Of a stretch of DNA of 5,746 bases, positions 1-3,552 are shown one piece after another. The notes under the pieces were generated by a model. That model did not search any database. It saw nothing but the letters and a program-made list of their open reading frames with translations, and was not told the origin of the DNA. Positions within the stretch are counted from its first letter, which is position 1; every line of letters begins with the position of its first letter. Made by a program: the position numbers and the translations under genes. The stretch comes from an uncultured Mollicutes bacterium (GTDB lineage Bacteria > Bacillota_I > Bacilli_A > UBA3375). The stretch is taken from assembly GCA_947313935.1 (NCBI GenBank), contig CAMZNW010000139.1, positions 1-5,746 on the forward strand, read 5' to 3'.

Positions 1-47
1 CCAGCCATTGCTTCACCTGATAATTTTAATAATACTCTTTTGGCCAT
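1..47 (-). CDS. pyrH: UMP kinase (uridylate kinase), N-terminal fragment; gene runs off the left edge
   Basis: Only the first 15 codons and part of the 16th are in the window. They read MAKRVLLKLSGEAMAG, the conserved N-terminus of bacterial UMP kinase, where the K-L-SGEA segment begins the amino-acid-kinase fold and the nucleotide-binding loop. The enzyme phosphorylates UMP to UDP in the cytoplasm, the step that feeds UTP and CTP synthesis. The start is supported by a GGGG-rich Shine-Dalgarno (AAAAGGGG, 53..60) with a 5-nt spacer. The gene sits 52 nt after tsf on the same strand, and the order rpsB-tsf-pyrH (usually followed by frr) is widely conserved in bacteria, which confirms the identification despite the short fragment. 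The truncation is due to the window edge, not to mutation. Confidence 0.95.
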   Translation of the reverse strand, partial: MAKRVLLKLSGEAMA

Positions 48-67
48 TGTTTCCCCTTTTGTTAAAA

Positions 68-92
68 TAAAGGATACTATTAGTATCCTTTA
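68..92 (-). terminator. Hairpin between tsf and pyrH, possible attenuator or weak terminator
   Basis: Positions 68..79 and 81..92 are perfect inverted repeats (TAAAGGATACTA and its complement). In RNA this would be a stem of about 10-11 bp with a tight loop. On the minus strand it follows the tsf stop by 7 nt and is trailed only by ATTTTAAC, a short T-run, and then by the pyrH Shine-Dalgarno. It could partly terminate tsf transcripts and lower pyrH expression relative to rpsB-tsf, or act as an mRNA processing or stability element. The weak T-run argues against a strong terminator. Confidence 0.5.
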
Positions 93-99
93 ATGGTAT

Positions 100-972
100 T
101 TACTTTCCAACTATTTCAGCAACTTCTGCCGCAAAATCTACTTCTACTTTTTCAATACCTTCTCCTACTTCAAATCTAGTAAAAGATTTTATTTCTAAAG
201 ATGAACTTATTGCAAATTGAGCTACTGTTTTATCAGTATCAATTACAAACATTTGATCCATTAAACATATTTCTTTTAAATATTTTTTAATACGACCTAT
301 AATCATTTTTTCAACAATATTTGCTGGTTTACCTTCAGCTAGAGCTTCTTTCGTTAACATATCGCGTTCTTTTTCCAAAACACTTGAATCTACTTCCGAT
401 TCATTTAAATACATTGGATTACTAGCAGCTATATGCATTGCGATATTTTTAAGTGCAATTTCATCATTTCCATTAGCTAATACTAATGAAGATATTTTTC
501 CACCCATATGAGAATAACTAGCAAAAATTTCATCATTATTTTTCTCAATAATTACAAAACGTCTAAAAGTGATTTTTTCTCCTATTTTCGCTGTAGCTTG
601 CTGAATAATAGTTTCAAGTGTATCTTCATTGATTTTATAAGCTAAAGCTTCTTCAATTGATTTACACTTAGAATTTACTAATCCATTTCCAATTAATTCT
701 AATAAATTTAAAAATTCTGCATTTTTAGCAACAAAATCTGTTTCAGCATTCAATTCGAAAATAATTGCATTATTACCATCTATTACAACTTTAGTTAAAC
801 CTTCAGCTGCAATACGATTATCTTTCTTTGCTGCTTTTGCAATTCCATTTTCACGTAACCAATCAATTGCACTATCTATATCTTGATTACAAGCTTCTAA
901 AGCTTTTTTACAATCCATCATTCCTGCACCCGTACGTGTTCTTAATTCTTTTACTAAACTAGCAATAGACAT
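100..972 (-). CDS. tsf: Elongation factor Ts (EF-Ts)
   Basis: This is the nucleotide-exchange factor that ejects GDP from EF-Tu so that EF-Tu can bind GTP and aminoacyl-tRNA again; it is cytosolic. The 290-residue length is normal for the family. The N-terminal UBA-like helical domain (about residues 1-50) carries the signature RTRTGAGMMDCKKAL (11-25) and the segment AIDWLRENGIAKAAKK. The conserved AETDFVAKN (76-84), which contacts the EF-Tu G domain, follows at the start of the core domain, and the dimerisation/core subdomains fill the rest to the C-terminus. The start is fixed by AAGGAG (977..982) 4 nt before the ATG. It lies 18 nt after the rpsB stop, so the two are surely co-transcribed. 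Stop is TAA. Nothing is unusual in the protein. Confidence 0.99.
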   Translation of the reverse strand: MSIASLVKELRTRTGAGMMDCKKALEACNQDIDSAIDWLRENGIAKAAKKDNRIAAEGLTKVVIDGNNAIIFELNAETDFVAKNAEFLNLLELIGNGLVNSKCKSIEEALAYKINEDTLETIIQQATAKIGEKITFRRFVIIEKNNDEIFASYSHMGGKISSLVLANGNDEIALKNIAMHIAASNPMYLNESEVDSSVLEKERDMLTKEALAEGKPANIVEKMIIGRIKKYLKEICLMDQMFVIDTDKTVAQFAISSSLEIKSFTRFEVGEGIEKVEVDFAAEVAEIVGK

Positions 973-990
973 ACTTCTCCTTATTAATTA

Positions 991-1683
991 TTATAATTTA
1001 ACTTCTCCACCCTTAGCTTCTAAAATTGCATCTCCAATATAATTTAAAATTAAATCAACAGCTTTAATTGCATCATCATTAGCTGGAATAAAACAATCAA
1101 ATAAATCTGGATTTGAATTTGTATCAGCTATTCCAAATACTTTAATTCCTAATTTTTTAGCTTCTAAAATTGCAATATTTTCTTTTTCAGAATCTACTAC
1201 AAAAATAGCTTTAGGTAATTTTTCCATTTTACGTACTCCACCTAAAAAACGTTCTAATTTTGCAGCTTCTTTTTGCATTAAAACTTGTTCTTTTTTAGGA
1301 TAAGCATTTAATAATTCTTCATTTGCAAATAATTCTTCTAAATCATTTAATCTTTGTACTCTAATTTTAATTGTTTTTAAATTTGTTAAAGTTCCACCTA
1401 ACCATCTATTGTCTACATATGGTTGATTAGTTTTTTTTGCAACTAATTTAATTGATTCACTGGCTTGTTTTTTAGTACCAACAAATAAAATATCACCTGT
1501 TACAGCAACAGTTTTGACTTGATCATATAAAACTTGAGACATTTCACTTGATTTTTGTAAATCAATTATATGAGTTCCTTTTCTTTCTGTAAATATATAT
1601 TCACGCATTTTAGGATTCCATCTTTTTCTTTGATGTCCGAAATGAGCACCTGATTCTACTAATTGTGTTTTTGTTATTGACAT
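991..1683 (-). CDS. rpsB: 30S ribosomal protein S2
   Basis: S2 is a late-assembling protein of the small ribosomal subunit that sits between head and body on the solvent side and is needed for S1 or mRNA positioning. The sequence shows the family's hallmarks: the opening LVESGAHFGHQRKRWNPKM (about 8-26), the FVGTKKQA strand-loop (67-74), RWLGGTLTN (93-101), and the C-terminal IADTNSNPDLFDCFIPANDDA segment equivalent to the usual DTN-DP---D--IP-NDDA. At 230 residues it is slightly shorter than many Bacilli S2 proteins (about 240-260), the shortfall being at the C-terminus. A strong GGAGG (1688..1692) stands 4 nt before the ATG. It is the first gene of the rpsB-tsf-pyrH unit, and its long upstream leader can fold into a stem with a pseudoknot-capable loop, which suggests feedback control of the operon. 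Confidence 0.99.
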   Translation of the reverse strand: MSITKTQLVESGAHFGHQRKRWNPKMREYIFTERKGTHIIDLQKSSEMSQVLYDQVKTVAVTGDILFVGTKKQASESIKLVAKKTNQPYVDNRWLGGTLTNLKTIKIRVQRLNDLEELFANEELLNAYPKKEQVLMQKEAAKLERFLGGVRKMEKLPKAIFVVDSEKENIAILEAKKLGIKVFGIADTNSNPDLFDCFIPANDDAIKAVDLILNYIGDAILEAKGGEVKL

Positions 1684-1686
1684 ATT

Positions 1687-1693
1687 ACCTCCA
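1687..1693 (-). promoter_or_regulatory. Shine-Dalgarno of rpsB
   Basis: TGGAGGT on the minus strand, with GGAGG ending 4 nt before the rpsB ATG. It lies 15 nt downstream of the end of the predicted leader stem (1708), so it is not directly buried in that stem. Any regulation by the leader would therefore have to act through a bound protein or a rearrangement, not through simple sequestration visible here. Confidence 0.85.
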
Positions 1694-1707
1694 TTTGTTA
1701 TTACACC

Positions 1708-1781
1708 TATCTGATTAATACTTCCACCTAATTGGCACTAGGAAATATTAATATATACAGATATGTTTTTTTGTGCCAATT
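1708..1781 (-). ncRNA. Structured rpsB mRNA leader with potential pseudoknot; candidate S2 autoregulatory element
   Basis: On the minus strand, 1752..1741 pairs with 1725..1714 (12 bp with one G-U). After a 5-nt bulge (1753..1757), 1763..1758 pairs with 1713..1708 (6 bp). The 15-nt loop (1740..1726) contains GTGCCAATT (1738..1730), which is perfectly complementary to AATTGGCAC at 1781..1773. The order is arm a, arm b, a', b', so this is an H-type pseudoknot topology. If the two helices cannot coexist, they form two alternative folds. Many ribosomal-protein operons are repressed by their own product binding such a leader; that S2 does so here is an inference. I do not recognise a named family for this leader. 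It requires transcription to begin upstream of 1781. Confidence 0.5.
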
Positions 1782-1813
1782 ATATAATAACATATTTTAC
1801 TTAATTTTTGTTT

Positions 1814-1844
1814 ATTTTAAAATGTACGTATATTGAAATACCAA
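1814..1844 (-). promoter_or_regulatory. Weak candidate promoter for rpsB-tsf-pyrH
   Basis: TTGGTA (1844..1839) and TAAAAT (1819..1814) are separated by 19 nt, which is longer than ideal. Transcription would begin near 1807, giving a leader of about 120 nt that contains the whole predicted structure. A better -10 alone, TATAAT at 1784..1779, has no recognisable -35 and would start transcription inside the structured region, losing its 5' arm. The sequence is so AT-rich that chance matches are common. Confidence 0.25.
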
Positions 1845-1882
1845 GTAGACTGTTTTAACTCTTAATTTAATAAAGTATTTAC

Positions 1883-1936
1883 AAAAAAATTCATATTATA
1901 CACTTTAAATAGTTCAGAAATGATTATAATATGAAT
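1883..1936 (-). terminator. Terminator-like hairpin, probably for the pfl operon
   Basis: Arms 1936..1925 and 1900..1889 are a perfect 12-bp inverted repeat. Inside them, after a 2-nt bulge (1923..1924), 1922..1918 pairs with 1905..1901 (5 bp with one G-U), leaving a 12-nt loop. On the minus strand the stem runs directly into a T-run (1889..1883). This is the shape of an intrinsic terminator, although the stem is nearly all A-T. It lies about 150 nt past the last pfl-operon gene and before the rpsB leader, so it would insulate rpsB from readthrough. It works only leftward: there is no T-run on the other side. Confidence 0.45.
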
Positions 1937-1972
1937 CAAATATATAATAATAATTTTAATAAACAAAAATAA

Positions 1973-2091
1973 CTAAGTTATACACATTTAATAATCCACG
2001 AACGAAGAATAATTAAAGTATATTATTCGAAAAAATTGTTCTTATCAAAAAAATTTATAAATTAGGACGTTCAAAATCTACAATTTATAAA
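1973..2091 (+). pseudogene. Remnant of an IS30-family transposase N-terminus
   Basis: Read on the plus strand from 1973, the frame gives LSYTHLIIHERRIIKVYYS, then KKLFLSKK. After restoring one base to the A7 run at 2047..2053 it continues IYKLGRSKSTIYK. This matches the layout of the N-terminal helix-turn-helix region of IS30-family transposases, which typically reads HLT-EER--IE...IA--LGRS-STIS-E. It is dead. A TAA (1970..1972) lies just upstream in frame, with an ATG farther up at 1931 that has no Shine-Dalgarno. A single-base loss shifts the frame, and homology stops at about 2091, where the opposite-strand gene begins. The catalytic DDE domain is absent. It is the only plus-strand protein signal in the window and marks a past insertion in this gap. 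The family call rests on motif memory, not on an alignment. Confidence 0.6.
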
Positions 2092-2555
2092 ACAACTGAT
2101 GCAACTTCTTCCATTTGTTCATTATTTAAAATAATTCTTTGAATTTTTTGTCCATCATTTAATGAAAAATAAATTTTACCTTCTATACTTTCATTTGGTT
2201 TTAATACTCCTGATAAAATTATTGGTCCATCATCTTCATCAAAATATAAACTATTAACATTCAAAATGTTGTTTTTTTTATCAAAACTTTGAATGTTATA
2301 CAAATTATAAGTTAATTTTTTCTTAGTTGTATTAGTTATTTTTAAATCAATTTTTTCTAAATTTTGATTTTTTTTTATACCTAAATTTTCAACATTTTTT
2401 AAATCTTTATATTTAATTATTTCTGTGTTAATAACTTTTAATCTATTTTCTTTATTTGGAATACTTATATCTTTTTGTATTAATTTATCATGTATTGATA
2501 ACCCTACTAATACTACTATTAGTATCAAAATCACATTTTTAATAATTTTTTTCAT
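2085..2555 (-). CDS. Small membrane-anchored protein with a DUF4352-like extracytoplasmic domain
   Basis: I do not recognise a specific family member. The 156-residue protein starts with KK and a hydrophobic run (about residues 4-20), an uncleaved signal anchor or signal peptide without a lipobox cysteine, so the rest should lie outside the membrane. A Lys-rich linker (about 25-65) is followed by KIDLKITNTTKKKLTYNL (about 68-85) and VLKPNESIEGKIYFSL (117-132). This pattern of a beta strand with N-T-T, then L-P-ES-EGKI-F, resembles the immunoglobulin-like DUF4352 group of secreted Bacillota proteins; that assignment is an inference. The start is supported by GGGAG (2560..2564) 4 nt before the ATG. 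The gene begins 9 nt after the pflA stop and is therefore the last gene of the pfl operon, although nothing in it suggests a role in PFL chemistry. Its last codons abut the IS30 remnant on the other strand, so its C-terminus may have been changed by that insertion. Confidence 0.88.
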   Translation of the reverse strand: MKKIIKNVILILIVVLVGLSIHDKLIQKDISIPNKENRLKVINTEIIKYKDLKNVENLGIKKNQNLEKIDLKITNTTKKKLTYNLYNIQSFDKKNNILNVNSLYFDEDDGPIILSGVLKPNESIEGKIYFSLNDGQKIQRIILNNEQMEEVASVVL

Positions 2556-2564
2556 TTTTCTCCC

Positions 2565-3305
2565 TTAGTTTTTCCAAGCATATAAAACAATTTGTCTAGC
2601 CCTTATAGCATCTTGTTTAGTACATTGCAAAGTGTTTTTCAAAGGATATTCTATCCTAAGTTGGTCATATTTAGCTATTGCCATTGTATGATAAGGTAAT
2701 ATTTCTAAACCTGTAATATTATTATATTCTTTTAATTTAATACCTAATTGATATAAATAATGATCATTCAATGTTAAATTTGGAACTACAACATGCCTTA
2801 CCCACATATTAATTTTATTGTTACTCAAATATTTAGCAAATTTGAAAACATTTATATTATTAAAAGATGTTAATTCCAAGTGTTTATCATTATTAATATG
2901 TTTAATATCCAACAATACGAGATCAATATATTTAATTAATTCATCAAATTTCGTCATCAATTTAACATTTTTATTATTAAAAGTAATTCCTGATGTATCA
3001 ATACATGTATGAATATTATTTAATTTACAAGTTTTAAATAATTCAATAATAAATTCTATTTGTATTAATGGTTCTCCACCTGATACAGTAATTCCACCTG
3101 ATACAAATTCTTTTACTTGATTATATTTATCTAATATTTCATTAACTGACATGATATAATTATCTTTTGTTGACCAAGTATCTGGATTATGACAATATAA
3201 ACATCGCATTGGACACCCTTGTAAAAAAATAACAAACCTTGTACCTGGTCCATCTACTGTTCCAAAAGATTCAATTGAATGAATATTTCCTTTAATATCA
3301 ATCAT
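2565..3305 (-). CDS. pflA: Pyruvate formate-lyase activating enzyme (radical SAM)
   Basis: This cytosolic radical SAM enzyme uses a [4Fe-4S] cluster and S-adenosylmethionine to take a hydrogen from the radical glycine of PFL and switch it on. Its 246 residues equal the E. coli enzyme's length. Visible motifs are GTVDGPGTRF near the start (15-24), the cluster-binding C31-x3-C35-x2-C38 with the following HNPDTW, the SAM-binding SGGEP (75-79), HTCIDTSG (99-106), LLDIKH (131-136), WVRHVVVPN, and the C-terminal LPYHTMAIAKY typical of PflA. The ATG overlaps the stop of the glycyl-radical gene as ATGA. No good Shine-Dalgarno precedes it, so translation is probably coupled to the upstream gene. Being directly downstream of the separate glycyl-radical gene, its likely substrate is that 79-residue protein (Gly54), alone or docked in PflB. 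Confidence 0.97.
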   Translation of the reverse strand: MIDIKGNIHSIESFGTVDGPGTRFVIFLQGCPMRCLYCHNPDTWSTKDNYIMSVNEILDKYNQVKEFVSGGITVSGGEPLIQIEFIIELFKTCKLNNIHTCIDTSGITFNNKNVKLMTKFDELIKYIDLVLLDIKHINNDKHLELTSFNNINVFKFAKYLSNNKINMWVRHVVVPNLTLNDHYLYQLGIKLKEYNNITGLEILPYHTMAIAKYDQLRIEYPLKNTLQCTKQDAIRARQIVLYAWKN

Positions 3306-3541
3306 AATCCATTATGGAATGTTCGTGCAATAACATCATCTTGTTGTTTTTTTGTTAATTTAATAAAATTAACAGCATAACCTGAAACACGTATCGTTAA
3401 TTGTGGATATTTTTCAGGATGTTTTTGTGCTTCTAGTAATGTTTCGCGTTCAAACACATTGACATTTAAATGGTGACCACCTTTTTTCATATAACCATCT
3501 AACATATTTGATAAATTTCTTTCTTGTTGAGTAACTTTCAT
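3302..3541 (-). CDS. grcA: Stand-alone glycyl-radical domain protein, the missing C-terminal part of PFL (GrcA-like)
   Basis: The 79-residue protein is the C-terminal glycyl-radical domain of pyruvate formate-lyase made as a separate polypeptide. MLDGYMKKGGHHLNVNVF (13-30) and KHPEKYPQLTIRVSGYAVNF (40-59) are typical PFL sequence; Gly54 in RVSGYAV is the residue that carries the radical. The C-terminal QQDDVIARTF (66-75) is also standard. The known parallel is GrcA (YfiD), a spare radical domain that rescues oxygen-cleaved PFL, but GrcA-bearing enterobacteria also have an intact PflB. Here the adjacent PflB lacks its own radical domain, so this protein should be an obligate subunit. It has its own strong AAGGAGG (3546..3552), which overlaps the pflB stop region, and starts 11 nt after that stop. 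It ends with TGA inside the ATGA start of pflA. Residues 1-9 do not match canonical PFL. GrcA is used as the symbol for lack of a better one. Confidence 0.95.
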   Translation of the reverse strand: MKVTQQERNLSNMLDGYMKKGGHHLNVNVFERETLLEAQKHPEKYPQLTIRVSGYAVNFIKLTKKQQDDVIARTFHNGL

Positions 3542-3552
3542 AATGCCTCCTT

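Noticed and set aside
1779..1784. TATAAT as the main -10 box for rpsB
   Set aside because: No -35-like sequence stands 16-18 nt upstream, and transcription from it would begin inside the structured leader and discard the 5' arm of the perfect 9-bp complement. It is kept only as an alternative.
1684..2084. Searched the gap for a tRNA, T-box, known metabolite riboswitch or CRISPR repeat
   Set aside because: No GGTTCGA-type T-arm with cloverleaf pairing, no T-box GGTGG-ACC antiterminator, and no regularly spaced repeats were found. The signals present are the transposase relic, the terminator-like hairpin and the rpsB leader.
2505..2524. 8-bp inverted repeat (TACTAATA...TATTAGTA) resembling the tsf-pyrH hairpin
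   Set aside because: It falls in the codons for the hydrophobic segment of the DUF4352-like protein. Repeated ACT/ATT-type codons for Val, Leu and Ile explain it, and the likeness to 70..90 is short enough to be chance.
2818..3012. Plus-strand open frame of 64 codons inside pflA
   Set aside because: It lies wholly within pflA on the opposite strand, has low-complexity Leu/Ile/Ser-rich translation and no Shine-Dalgarno. The minus-strand frame has clear radical SAM motifs.
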